Made by a program: the position numbers and the translations under genes. Positions 52,728-61,988 of a DNA stretch of 64,000 nt are shown piece by piece. A model generated the notes under the pieces. That model was not told the DNA's origin, did no database searches, and saw nothing but the letters and a program-made list of their open reading frames with translations. Where the stretch lies: assembly GCA_963750995.1 (NCBI GenBank), contig CAVVST010000005.1, positions 62,001 through 126,000 of the forward strand, given 5' to 3'. Within the stretch, counting starts at the first letter, position 1, and each line of letters opens with the position of its first letter. The DNA comes from CAVVST01 sp963750995 (GTDB lineage: Bacteria; Acidobacteriota; Vicinamibacteria; Vicinamibacterales; UBA2999).

Positions 52728-53588
52728 TCAGCGAACGTTCCGGTGGTACGAGAGGTCCTGCTTGAGCGGCATGTCCCGGTCCTCGCAGAACGCAGCCTCT
52801 TCGATCTCGTCGTCGGCCCTCAGCGTCAGGGTGCGCGGTTTCATCCTCCAGGGCTCCGCCAGCACTTCCGGGTCTTCGACCGTCGCCTGCCAGGTGAGCG
52901 CGTTGCCCTCGCGGGTCAGCCGCTCGATCACGTGCGCGTTCTCGGTGTGAAACATTCCGCCGTCGCCCAGCCAGGTGTCATCAGTCAGGTTTCGGACGTC
53001 GATGACCAGCGTGTCTCCCTCCCAACGGCCGACAGAATCCCCATGAGGTGACGGGTCGACGGGGAGACGGTCGGTGAAACCGGCGAGGTTCGGCGGACGG
53101 GATGTTCGATGCGGACGGCCATCGGTCGGGATGACGCGCCAGAAGTTCCCGCTCAGATCGTCGTAGAGAATGACGACCTCTCGCTCGTTGTGGAAGATCC
53201 GCTGCGGGGGGCCAATCCGCGGCACTCCGGGAGGTCCGCAGGTGTACGCCGGATCGTACCGGACCTGCTTGTCCTTCAGATCCTTCACTCTGTCGAGAAA
53301 TTCCGGCTTGTAGTTCGGAAACCCGGGAAGAAGTTCGTCGTCGTTGCCCGATGGCGGCAGATGATCGCGCGGGGCGTCAGGGTCCAGGATGATCGAGTCG
53401 CCCTCCTTCCGCAGGACGGTAAGCGGCGGCAGACGGCGGTACCAGTAGCCGTTCAGGTCCGGATGCCCGTTCGACAGGCGCGGCATCGCGCTGTTCTCTG
53501 CCGACGCGTCCGTCCGCGTGGTGTACGCGTACAACCCGGCGGCGGCGATGGCCGCGAGCAGGACCAAACCGAGGACGCGATTCCTCAT
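52728..53588 (-). CDS. Exported protein of unknown function (DLNGYW motif)
   Basis: 286 residues with an N-terminal anchor (LGLVLLAAIAAAGLYAY). DLNGYWYRRLPP is followed by FPNYKPEFLDRVKDL, CGPPGVPRIGPPQRIFHNEREVVILYDD, FWRVIPTDGRPH, GDSVGRWEGDTLVIDVRNLTDDTWLGDGG and HVIERLTREGNALTWQATVEDP. Similar in pattern to 48261-49142. No catalytic motif recognised. Ten bases upstream of the NHL lipoprotein gene, so probably co-transcribed with it. Confidence 0.8.
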   Translation of the reverse strand: MRNRVLGLVLLAAIAAAGLYAYTTRTDASAENSAMPRLSNGHPDLNGYWYRRLPPLTVLRKEGDSIILDPDAPRDHLPPSGNDDELLPGFPNYKPEFLDRVKDLKDKQVRYDPAYTCGPPGVPRIGPPQRIFHNEREVVILYDDLSGNFWRVIPTDGRPHRTSRPPNLAGFTDRLPVDPSPHGDSVGRWEGDTLVIDVRNLTDDTWLGDGGMFHTENAHVIERLTREGNALTWQATVEDPEVLAEPWRMKPRTLTLRADDEIEEAAFCEDRDMPLKQDLSYHRNVR

Positions 53589-53671
53589 GTTGAGACTCCT
53601 TCAAGCTGGTGACGCTGCGCTCGTCTTTTCGCCGCGGCACTCGTGGGTCTAGCTTCCTTCGCTCTTCAGCA

Positions 53672-54640
53672 TCAGCTGCACTGCGTCTGCGCCTGCTCGA
53701 GACCGCCCTCGCCCGTCTGCCAGCCAATCTGGCCGTCCTTGTTCAGATCCAGCCCGGACGTGAGCTGTTGGGTCAGCGCGTCGAGGCGCGCGACGTCTGT
53801 AGACGCTTCCGCAGCCGTCGCCGCCGCCCGGATTCGCTGCGCCACGGCCACGATCTCGTCAGACCTCCGCCGGGTGTTGTTGCTCGATGCGAGCACGCGG
53901 GAGGCGAGCGTGAGTACGCTGACAGGCACGTTCGGCACCTTGGCCGCCGGTTGAATGTGCCCCACGACGCCGGCCGCCGCGCGCTTGACGCCGAAACCGA
54001 GGCCGGGACCGGTCCGCTCGACGCCGGGGTCGACGGCATGAATGACGTGACCGGCGTGCATCTTCATCGCGTCCAGGTTATCGGGCGTCTTCGCCGCCAG
54101 CGTCGCGTGCTGCGCGGCAATCCTCGCTTCGGCGAGCGCGGTGGCAAGGAGCCCCTGCTGGCGCGGCGCGTCGACGACGGCAATCTTCCAGGCGCCGTTC
54201 GCGACACCTTCACCCGTGAGATCTCCAGGCCGCGCGTCCTTGATCCAGCCGTAAAGCGGCTTGCCCCGGTATGCCCACTGCTTCGATCCGTCCTTGCGCG
54301 TGACGGCCGTCCAGGCGTCGTCCGGCGGCGCCCCGCTGGCTGCGACCGGCGGCCACTGGACCGCGCAGCCGTCGTTGCAGTTCGACTCCGTGGGCGTGTC
54401 CTTGAGGTACGTGTAGAGCGTCATGCCCCGGGCGTCGGTGAGTATCAGGGTGCCGTCGGGAAGCTTGCTGCTCTCGATCCCCGTCGGCATCGCATTCCCG
54501 CCTCCGGCCGCGCGTTGCTGCGCAGCTACGGCTGATGCGTTGAAAATTGACAGGCATCCGGCGACCGCGAACGCGAGCGCCGAACCGCGGACAACAGCCT
54601 GCACGGCTTGTATCTGCATGAACCGCGCATAACCTACCAT
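53672..54640 (-). CDS. Exported SRUF-repeat protein with C-terminal EF-hand-like motif
   Basis: 322 residues (ATG at residue 8 is an alternative start). Signal peptide to ~residue 40. One or two secreted repeats of unknown function (SRUF): LPDGTLILTDARGMTLYTYLKD, CNDGCAVQWPPV, then DGSKQWAYRGKPLYGWIKDARPGD. The second half is helical and ends with LDLNKDGQIGW, an EF-hand-like Dx(N)xDG loop, then a Gln-rich tail. Probably periplasmic; function unknown. It marks the boundary between the exported-protein block and the fae/mtdB C1 block. Confidence 0.8.
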   Translation of the reverse strand: MVGYARFMQIQAVQAVVRGSALAFAVAGCLSIFNASAVAAQQRAAGGGNAMPTGIESSKLPDGTLILTDARGMTLYTYLKDTPTESNCNDGCAVQWPPVAASGAPPDDAWTAVTRKDGSKQWAYRGKPLYGWIKDARPGDLTGEGVANGAWKIAVVDAPRQQGLLATALAEARIAAQHATLAAKTPDNLDAMKMHAGHVIHAVDPGVERTGPGLGFGVKRAAAGVVGHIQPAAKVPNVPVSVLTLASRVLASSNNTRRRSDEIVAVAQRIRAAATAAEASTDVARLDALTQQLTSGLDLNKDGQIGWQTGEGGLEQAQTQCS

Positions 54641-54676
54641 GACCGTCAGCGGTCGAGCCAGCTCCCGGACGCACGT

Positions 54677-55828
54677 TCACAGACTCGAGTACATCCGTTC
54701 CGCGCGGCCAACGAGCGCCGCATAGCAGCTGGCAGCGTCGTGACCGTCCGCGAAGATTGTGCAGATGGGACGGCCGGCGGCAATCCGCTCCCTGGGGTGT
54801 GGGACGTCCCGCACCGTCGCGTCACCAAACCATGCGCGCGTATCGCCTGTCGTGACGTCCGTCCGCGCGAAGACGACGGCCTTCCCCACCGCTGGTGCGC
54901 CCGTCCGCGACGTCCGGACGTCGAAACCCGGCAGCTCCGCTCGCGTACAGGCGGCTGCGTGCGCGCCGAACACGGACAGCCCATAGGCGCGCTCCACGAG
55001 TTCCATGGAACCTGACCAGCGTGGGTTCACCTCGATCGGATACGCCTCACCGGCGGCAGCGATGAAGTCGACGCCATTCACGCCGACGAGCCCGAACGAT
55101 GCGGTGACCGCGGTGGCAATGGCGCACGCCCGGTCCAGCAGGACGTCGTCCTGTTCGAACACGGCATCCCCGGCCGGCGCCAGGATGTTGCCGCAGTACC
55201 TGTACCCCTCGGCGCCAAAAGCCGGATCGCCAACTAGCTGCACCGAGAGGCCAATCGGCACGGCGGCTCCGTTCGCAGCCACGAAGACCACGGAACCAGG
55301 CACCCCGTCGATCTGCTCCTGGAGATAGTGGCTGCGAGGAACGGCGCCACCCGCCCACCGATGGATGCCTCGGCCTCCGCCCGACGCAAGAGGCTTCACC
55401 AGCCAATCGTTCGGACCGTTCGGATCGTTCGAAGCGTTCGGATCGTTGGCGTTCGTCCTGACTCGTGAGCATGGCAGGCCGTGTTCGCGGATGGTGGCCG
55501 CCAGCAACCCGGGATCGCGCACGCGGCGGAGAACATCGGCCGGGTTGCCCCACAGCGTTCGCCCCGCGGCGAGTGCCGTGACAGCCTCGGGCTCGTTCTC
55601 GAAGTTCGCGAGATACACCACGGCGTCGGCGACGAAGCCGGCGGCCGCGCGCGCGGCGGCCGCGGCGCTGAAAGAGATGCCGAAATTGCGCGGCAGCGAC
55701 ACCGCTCGAACAGACGGATGGACATCGAGATCGCCGAACGCGTCGAGCGAGGTCACGGCAAAGCCGGCGGCGGCCGCGGAATCGGCAGCCGCCCTGGTGG
55801 AGAGGCCGGCGATCAGCACCCCCGGCAT
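54677..55828 (-). CDS. ATP-grasp protein of H4MPT/MFR gene islands
   Basis: 383 residues. Start overlaps the DUF1464 stop (ATGA). The ATP-grasp core has WLVKPLASGGGRGIHRW, SHYLQEQIDGVPGSVVFVA, FGLVGVNGVDFI and YPIEVNPRWSGSMEL (Glu and Asn metal ligands). Such a ligase recurs in bacterial H4MPT clusters, and the substrate is not known to me; amide or glutamate ligation in cofactor assembly is plausible. A nine-base tandem repeat (55408-55452) encodes an NDPN-rich insert at residues 126-141, just before the ATP-binding loop. Confidence 0.83.
   Translation of the reverse strand: MPGVLIAGLSTRAAADSAAAAGFAVTSLDAFGDLDVHPSVRAVSLPRNFGISFSAAAAARAAAGFVADAVVYLANFENEPEAVTALAAGRTLWGNPADVLRRVRDPGLLAATIREHGLPCSRVRTNANDPNASNDPNGPNDWLVKPLASGGGRGIHRWAGGAVPRSHYLQEQIDGVPGSVVFVAANGAAVPIGLSVQLVGDPAFGAEGYRYCGNILAPAGDAVFEQDDVLLDRACAIATAVTASFGLVGVNGVDFIAAAGEAYPIEVNPRWSGSMELVERAYGLSVFGAHAAACTRAELPGFDVRTSRTGAPAVGKAVVFARTDVTTGDTRAWFGDATVRDVPHPRERIAAGRPICTIFADGHDAASCYAALVGRAERMYSSL
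55408..55452. repeat. Five tandem 9-base units (CGTTCGGAT type) inside the ATP-grasp gene
   Basis: Units CGTTCGGAC, CGTTCGGAT, CGTTCGAAG, CGTTCGGAT, CGTTGGCGT follow each other without gaps. The frame is kept because the unit is three codons; the encoded residues are rich in Asn, Asp and Pro. Confidence 0.85.
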
Positions 55829-56934
55829 CAGGACGGGATTCCGAGACGTGCGCGGGCGATGTCGGGCGAGATCACGTGCAGATGATCCAGTAGGGTGCCG
55901 CGGGCATCACGAATGCCGAGTGCCTCGACGACCGGCGCCGACCTGCCGCCGGCGAGGCCGTCGGCGAGCACCGCGGCTCCCTGTGCGGCGTGCTTGGCAA
56001 TCGCGGCGAAGCCTTCGAGGGGGTGCACTCCGCCGCGCGTGAGCGGCGCCAGACGCCGGTCCAGCTCGTCGCGCAGGGCGGGGACGCGCGTCATCCGGCC
56101 TGACAGAAGCACGTCGAACGACGCCCTGCCGCTGTCTTCTTCCATCAGCGACACCCCGGCGGCTGACACCGCTTTCACGATGCCCTCGACGTATGCGCGA
56201 AAAGCTGTCGTCGCCGCGGCCGCCGGCGACGCCAGCAGCTCCGCCAGATCGCCGTCCGGATCGCCGGCGATGCTCGCCGCGCCTCCCTCGAACACCATGC
56301 GCTTCTGGACCTGGCCCGCCAGGAACGCCACTTCGGCGTCGAGCGCGCCGGCGGCGCGGGCTCCCAGCGGGCCCGCAGACCCCGCGATGCCATCGATGAT
56401 CTGTCCGCGGCGTACTGCGATCACCGCGGTAAACGCGCCGCCCATCTCGAGGAGCACGAATGTCGCATCCCGCTCACGACATCGATGGCGCGCCACATAC
56501 TCCTGGATGGCGAGCGCCACCGCGCAGACCTTGTCCGCTGTGCCCATGTCCACCCGATTGACCTTCCGGTGGGCCGGCACCGACGGCAGATGGATGACGC
56601 CCGGGGTCAACACCACCGGCAATGCCGACGCCGCCAGCGCGCGCACCAGCGACCGCAGACCGCCAATCCCGCCGGGTTCGCCGGGCGCCGCGAGAAAGGC
56701 CAGCGTCAGATCGGTCTCCGTCAGTTCACGGGCGGGCGTCACCGGCAGGCCATAGCCGGAGGGTCCGACGACCAGATCGAGCGGTCTATGCGCCTCCAGC
56801 ACAGTCAGCAGCACCGAAGGACTCGCGAGCGCGTCGGCGGTGGGCAGCGACCGATCGACAAACACGCGGCCCTCGTCCAGTCCGCAGAGGTCGATGCTGA
56901 TCGTGCCCGGATCGATGCCGATCACTCGGGGCAT
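55828..56934 (-). CDS. DUF1464 family protein (ASKHA/butyrate-kinase-like)
   Basis: 368 residues from ATG 56934; the extension to 56973 reads into a repeat-rich gap. It begins VIGIDPGTISIDLCGLDEGRV and has DLVVGPSGYGLPV, SVPAHRKVNRVDMGTADKVCAVALAI, LLEMGGAFTAVIAVRRGQIIDGI and FDVLLSGRMTRV, matching DUF1464 throughout. The fold is an actin-like ATPase/acetate kinase type. It is found in archaea and in H4MPT-using bacteria; the reaction is unknown. Coupled by ATGA overlap with the downstream ATP-grasp gene. Confidence 0.85.
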   Translation of the reverse strand: MPRVIGIDPGTISIDLCGLDEGRVFVDRSLPTADALASPSVLLTVLEAHRPLDLVVGPSGYGLPVTPARELTETDLTLAFLAAPGEPGGIGGLRSLVRALAASALPVVLTPGVIHLPSVPAHRKVNRVDMGTADKVCAVALAIQEYVARHRCRERDATFVLLEMGGAFTAVIAVRRGQIIDGIAGSAGPLGARAAGALDAEVAFLAGQVQKRMVFEGGAASIAGDPDGDLAELLASPAAAATTAFRAYVEGIVKAVSAAGVSLMEEDSGRASFDVLLSGRMTRVPALRDELDRRLAPLTRGGVHPLEGFAAIAKHAAQGAAVLADGLAGGRSAPVVEALGIRDARGTLLDHLHVISPDIARARLGIPS

Positions 56935-56979
56935 TTGAAACTCAAATCCCAACCTCCAACGCCCGATTCCCAATCCCGT

Positions 56980-57029
56980 TCATTGACTTGGCATTCCTGG
57001 GAGTTGGAAGTTGGGAGTTGGGAGTTGAG
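56980..57029. repeat. GGGAGTT heptad repeats upstream of the DUF1464 gene
   Basis: CCTGGGAGTTGGAAGTTGGGAGTTGGGAGTTGAG contains four near-identical heptads (56996-57029). A related stretch with CCCAACTCCCAA and GGGAGTTGGG..GGGAGTTG lies at 57905-57976. Both are in gaps of the fae-mtdB-DUF1464 operon. Confidence 0.65.
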
Positions 57030-57888
57030 CTAAATCAGCTCTTGCGCCACGTCGGCAATCGTCTCCGCGTCGAAGACGGCGTCGTTGCGCGCGAACAGGC
57101 GCTCGACGCAGGCTCGATGAATCTTCATCTTCAGGTCGCCGACGCCAAGCGCGCCGAACACAGTGACGCCGTCGCGGTCGGCGCCGTCGTCGCGCGCCTC
57201 GATCCCCTCGACGCCCGCGGGCGGCACCGCGTTGACGTCGGCAGCGGCGCGAAGACCCTGACGCCCCGACCATGCGCTTCGGGGCACGAGCTGCACCCCT
57301 GCGGGACCCGCATTCAGTAACAGCGCTGCGCCGTCGAGCACGGCGGCCGCCTGCGAGGCGTCCGGCATGGTCACGGCCCGCACGCGGCCGCCAAAACGCG
57401 TGACCAGTCCGTCGACGAGTGTAGGGTCAACCGCTCGCCGCGACGTCACCGTGACGTCTGCGCCCGCGCGTGCGAGGAGTCCCGCGGCCCGCGCGCCGAC
57501 AGGCCCGGTGCCCGCCGTGATGACTGCGCGCTGTCCCGTCAACGAGCCGGCGGCCCGCTGCAGCTTGGCCACGGCCGCGGCCGCGGTGGTGTTCGATCCA
57601 TTCGAATCGAGCATCACCGACACGCGCATCGGTCCAAAAAACGCCTTCTGCACCGCCTCGAGCAGACGTTCGCCGGCAGACATATCGGCACCGCCAATGA
57701 AGATGGCGGTGTTGCGCGAGGTCTTTCGGCGCTCGCGTGAAGATGCAGCCGTGCACGAGATCGCGGACGGCCTCGACCGTGACGCCGCCATAGCTCATGA
57801 CCTCGTCGGCGCCGGCATCAAGCGCGACGATGCGGTCGAACACGCTGGGGTGTTGGGAGGTGTCGAGCTGGAGAAGGAGCTTGCGCAC
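57030..57888 (-). CDS. mtdB: NAD(P)-dependent methylenetetrahydromethanopterin dehydrogenase, one frameshift
   Basis: Starts at GTG 57888 (RKLLLQLDTSQHPSVFDRIVALDAGADEVMSYGGV). The frame changes near 57735 between GCIFTR and NTAIFIGGADMSAGERLLEAV, needing a one-base correction; the rest is open to 57030. The remaining sequence follows MtdB: FFGPMRVSVMLDSNGSNTTAAAA, ITAGTGPVGARAAGLLARAGADVTVTSRR (nucleotide-binding), FGALGVGDLKMKIHRACVERLF. It oxidises methylene-H4MPT to methenyl-H4MPT with NAD(P)+. It lies between fae and the DUF1464 gene. Confidence 0.9.
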
Positions 57889-57980
57889 AGGAGGAACACG
57901 GAAAACCCAACGCCCAAGTCCCAACTCCCAAGGGGCGAGCTTCGGGCTTCGGGAGTTGGGCCGTTGGGAGTTGCCTGTCC

Positions 57981-58511
57981 TTAGACGCCGACGCCGTGCT
58001 TGCTTTCGGCGTTGCTGGCGAACGGATGCTTGGCCGTGCGCGCGCCGGCGATCACCTCGTCGACGCTCGGCTTGTTGGCGAGCGCGCGCTGGATCGCTTC
58101 CTTGGTCGCCTGGTAGTTGAAGTCGTAGATCTTCTGATCGTCCTTCGCTTCCCAGTGGATGAACACGCCCACCAGGACGCACAGGTCGTCGGCTTTCGCC
58201 TTCGGGATGACGCCGCTCTCCACCGAGTCGACGACGGCGCGGGCCACCGCCGCCTGGGCGGGCCCGAACATCTGCACCGCCTGCCCGGCGCCCTTGATCG
58301 TCACCTTGTTGAAGAGGAGCGTATCGGGCTTTGCCGGCAGGTTCGGCGCGACGACCGCCAGCAGCGTGGTGAAACCGTCCTTGTTGTTCGCGAGCGCGTT
58401 GGCGAAGGCCGTGCCGGCCGGCCCGCTCTTGGAACCGATGATCAGATCGATGTGTGCGATCTCGTTGCCATCGCCGACCAGCGATTCACCGAGGAAAAAA
58501 TCCGCAGCCAT
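57981..58511 (-). CDS. fae: Formaldehyde-activating enzyme
   Basis: 176 residues from ATG 58511, with a G-rich site (AAGGGGGT) upstream; an in-frame ATG at 58532 is less likely. Very well conserved: GESLVGDGNEIAHIDLIIGSKSGPAG (His20), NNKDGFTTLLAVVAPNLPAKPDTLLFNKVTIKGAGQAVQMFGPAQAAVA, DDLCVLVGVFIHWEAKDDQKIYDFNY and a C-terminal KHPFASNAES. Catalyses condensation of formaldehyde with H4MPT to methylene-H4MPT. It heads the run fae, mtdB, DUF1464, ATP-grasp. The 92-base gap upstream probably holds the promoter. Confidence 0.96.
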   Translation of the reverse strand: MAADFFLGESLVGDGNEIAHIDLIIGSKSGPAGTAFANALANNKDGFTTLLAVVAPNLPAKPDTLLFNKVTIKGAGQAVQMFGPAQAAVARAVVDSVESGVIPKAKADDLCVLVGVFIHWEAKDDQKIYDFNYQATKEAIQRALANKPSVDEVIAGARTAKHPFASNAESKHGVGV

Positions 58512-58603
58512 GTGATAGACCCCCTTCTGCAAAAACGACCGTAACGTTGTGCGGGCGAGAGTGTATCACCCTGCCGACACGCCTTCCCCTGTTCAGCCGC
58601 CGA

Positions 58604-58981
58604 TCAGTTCTCGAACAGCGGCAGCTCCTTGCCGTCCGGTGCAATGAGCTTGTTTATCTGCAGAATGTGACTGCCGCCTTTGTGAGGCCGGCCCGACACC
58701 ACGATCTTGTCTCCCGCCTTCAATGTCGTTTTGGTCCAACCCGCGCGCTGAAGCTTGGTCGGCGCGGTCAGCCAGCCGGACCACTTCTCAGTCGCGCCAT
58801 CCTTCTGAGTTTCCCAGTAGATCAGGATGTGCGGATTGGCGAAGGTCATTTCAGTGACGGTGCCATTGAACGTGACGTTCTGACCCTGGTCGAACGCGGC
58901 GCCGCCGTGGTGTGCCAGCAACGCTGTTGACAGGCAGCAGGCGACGGCCGCCGCAAGTCCGAGCCGCACAATATGTTTCAT
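58604..58981 (-). CDS. DUF6152 family exported protein
   Basis: 125 residues from ATG 58981. The signal peptide ends in ALLAHHGGAAFD. NPHILIYWETQKDG and TTLKAGDKIVVSGRPHKGGSHILQINKLIAPDGKELP follow. Same family as 9079-9501 and 49154-49522. It starts 13 bases after the TonB receptor gene, so it is likely in that operon, and it is the last gene before fae. Confidence 0.85.
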   Translation of the reverse strand: MKHIVRLGLAAAVACCLSTALLAHHGGAAFDQGQNVTFNGTVTEMTFANPHILIYWETQKDGATEKWSGWLTAPTKLQRAGWTKTTLKAGDKIVVSGRPHKGGSHILQINKLIAPDGKELPLFEN

Positions 58982-58994
58982 TCCCTGGCCTCCT

Positions 58995-61943
58995 CTAGAA
59001 CGCAAACCTGAATCCGACCTGCGCGATGCGGGGCTGATACGCCACATTCGCGTTGAACGACGGCTGCCCGTATAGCGCGCCGCTGCTCTCCGTTGTCGTA
59101 TACGACCCGAAGTTTTTGTGGTTGAACAGGTTGAATACCTCGATCATGCCATCAATCGTCATCCGGCCGACAATGCGCTGCCGCTTGGTCAGCCGCATGT
59201 CGACGCGATGGATCGCGTTGCCGACGAACGCGTTGCGCGGCGTGAGCCTGCCGTCCGCGCGGAGACGGCCCGTGCTGTTGGTGCCCATGTTCCGCAGATC
59301 GCCGCCCCAGCTGGTGGCGAAGCGTTCGCCCGATCCGAAGAAATACAGGCCGCTCAACTGGAAGCCCATGCCCATGTCCCAGATGCCATTGAACGTGGCG
59401 CGGTGCCGCTGGTCGCTGCTCGCCAATCCGTACAAGCCGCCAATGTCCTCCGCCACCGGGAAGCCAAGCTCGTGGAGAACGGTCGGAATCGGCGCGCCGC
59501 GCTGCAGTTCGACGGTGAACGGATTCGGCTCCTCGTCCTTGAAGTACGCGAGCGTGTAGGTCGCGTTCGCCTGCCACCGGTTGGCGAACCGCTTGGTGAG
59601 GGTGTTCTCCCATCCGTAGTAGTTCGACCGCTTGGCCATGATCTCGGCGCGCACGATGCCCCAGTCGGGGAACGGCGTCAGCGCGGTGTCCTGGAACCGC
59701 AGGTTTGCGCCCGTCGCCGGGTTGTACGCCAGGTTGATGTTCGGCGCAAACTCTTCCTTGCGGCCGCCCGTGAACACGTAGTTGGATTCGATCGACATCG
59801 CCGCGCCGAACTGGCGCTGCATGCCCACCGACGCCATGTGGCTGAACGACGTGTCGTGGTCGCCGAACGGGATCTCGTTGGCCACCGAGCGGCGCAGGCA
59901 CCCCGGCCGGTTGCCGTTGATGTCGCACGCGCGTCGCCAGCACCTGCTCGTAGCTGGGCGCCGGCCCGTTGAACGGATTCGACCGCGAAGTCGGGGCGCC
60001 CGTCGTTGGGCACGGTCAGCGACACGTGCTCGATCTGCAGCTGCGACTGGTGCGCCGCATCCGCCTCGAGCTGCGTGAAGAACAACCCATAGCCGCCGCG
60101 GATCACCGTGCGGTCGTTCACGGCATACGCGAAGCCGGTTCGCGGCGCGAAGATTGTTCACGTCGTGCGGCCCGCTGGCCCGACATCCACGGCTCGAACA
60201 CGATCTCTTCGCCATGCCCGCCGAGATCGGTGTCGTAGCGGACGCCCAGGTTGAGCGTCAGACGATTGCTGACCGCCCAGTCGTCCTGGAGCCAGCCCGG
60301 CCCAGATGTTGCGCTTGATGGCCCAGGCAAAGTCGCCGATGGCCATGCGTGTAGTTGACCACGAGCGGGGACAGCGCCTGCAGGTTCCAGGTGGACGCGT
60401 CGTCCCACACCGGAATCAGCTGCTCGATGTTCGCCGGAGGCGCGACGTTGAATCCGAGTCGCGCCGTTGCAGTTGTTGCACCACGCCGTGTCCATCGTGT
60501 AGCGGATGTACTCGACGCCGGTCTTGATGTCGTGGCGACCCTGCAGCTTCGAACGACGTCGTGAAGTCGTCGCGCAGGTTGTAGACCTTCTCGCCGGAGC
60601 TCTGCGGGTTGTTGGTGTTGCCGAACATGTAGCCCGAGAACGCCAGCACCATGCACCCCGCCGTCGATCTCCTCGCCGCCGAAGACATCGCGGTAAGAGC
60701 GTCGGCGCGCCCGGGGCCGCCGGTTCCCTGTCGTGCCCCAACCCGCGTTAGGCTCCAGCAGATACCGCAGATAGGCCGAGCCGAACTTCACCGAGTTCAG
60801 GCTCCGCGCGCTCAGCACCTGGTTGAAGTCGCCGAAGAACTGGTTGGCGATCCGCTGGTCCTGCCGCCCCGTCGACGGGTGGTTGCTCGCCCCGCCCGTC
60901 CCGATGTTCGGAATCTTCGACCTGGTAGCGGCTATAGCGAGGGCTCAGCGCGCATCTGCGGCGTGAACTGCCAGTCCACCTTCGGCCCCGCCTTGTGTTC
61001 GGTCTGCTCGCCGTGCAGGTCGAGGTTGAACGCCGGATACGGGCTGTGAACGTCACCGTGCTCGGCTCGCGTCTCGTACTTCCATGTTGCCGAAGAAGTG
61101 CATCCGGTCCCGGAGGATCGGCCCGCCGAACGTCCCGCTGTACTGTCTGGTTCGAATACGGAATCACGCGGTCCTGGATGAGGTCCTTCGCGTTGAGCGG
61201 TCGTCCCGGAAAAACCCCGAGAAGGTGCCCGACGGCGTGTTCGTGCCCGACTTCGTGATGGCGTTCACCATCATGCCCGCCGTGCGCCCCTTGGTCGCGT
61301 CGAACCGGTTCGTCGTCAGCTCGAACTCCGCAATCGCGTCCCGGCTGAACCGCGGCTGGTTCTGCTGGCAGCACAGCGTGAACGTCACCTGCTGGCCGTC
61401 CACGTTCATCTGGAAATAGCCCTGCCGGTCCTGCGGAATCTCCGTCGCCGAGTTCGTCCGGCTGCCGGGCGACAGCAGCGTCAGGTCCATCCAGTTGCGG
61501 CCGTTCAGCGGCAGGTCCTGCATCTGCCGCGGATCGATGTTGCTCGCGATGTTGGACGAGGTCGTGTCGATGAGCGGCGCTTCGCCCGTCACCGTCACCG
61601 TCTCCTGCACGCCCGACACGGCCAGGTCGAGGTTCAGCGTCGCCTGCCGGCCAACCAGCAGCTCGACGCCCGGGCGCAGCGACGGTCGTAAATCCCGGCA
61701 GCTCCGCGGAGATCCGGTACACGCCGGCGCGGACGGCATGCGGTACAGCCCCCGCTCGTCCGTCACGCTCACGAACGTGGTGCCGGCCGCCTCGTGCGTC
61801 GCCGTGACCGTGACGCCGGGCAGCACGCCGCCCGTGTTGTCCCGCACGGCTGCCGTTCAGCGTGGCTTCCTGCGCGTGCGCGGACAGCGGGACGCCACGA
61901 CGGCGCCGGCGATCGCCACCCACACGAAACGCCCAAATGTCAT
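58995..61943 (-). CDS. TonB-dependent receptor, Oar-like, many frameshifts in this assembly
   Basis: Starts at ATG 61943 with a strong GGAGGA site ten bases upstream. Signal peptide (MTFGRFVWVAIAGAVVAS..AHAQ), regulatory-like domain (DNTGGVLPGVTVTATHEAAGTTFVSVTDERGLYRMPSAP), plug (DLPLNGRNWMDLTLLSPG, INAITKSGTN-like VNAITKSGTNTPSGTFSGFF) and barrel end (YQPRIAQVGFRFAF) are all recognisable. They are spread over at least eight frame changes between 61850 and 59940; 59930-58995 is clean. Nearly every break can be repaired by one base. The gene is probably intact in the organism, but real decay cannot be excluded. Confidence 0.82.
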
Positions 61944-61988
61944 CTTCAGATCCTCCTCTACCTAGAACCACGGAGCCCGAGACGCCGT

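Noticed and set aside
55408..55452. CRISPR-like array
   Set aside because: Units are nine bases with no spacers and lie inside a coding frame; it is a tandem repeat. No CRISPR array or cas gene is seen in the window.
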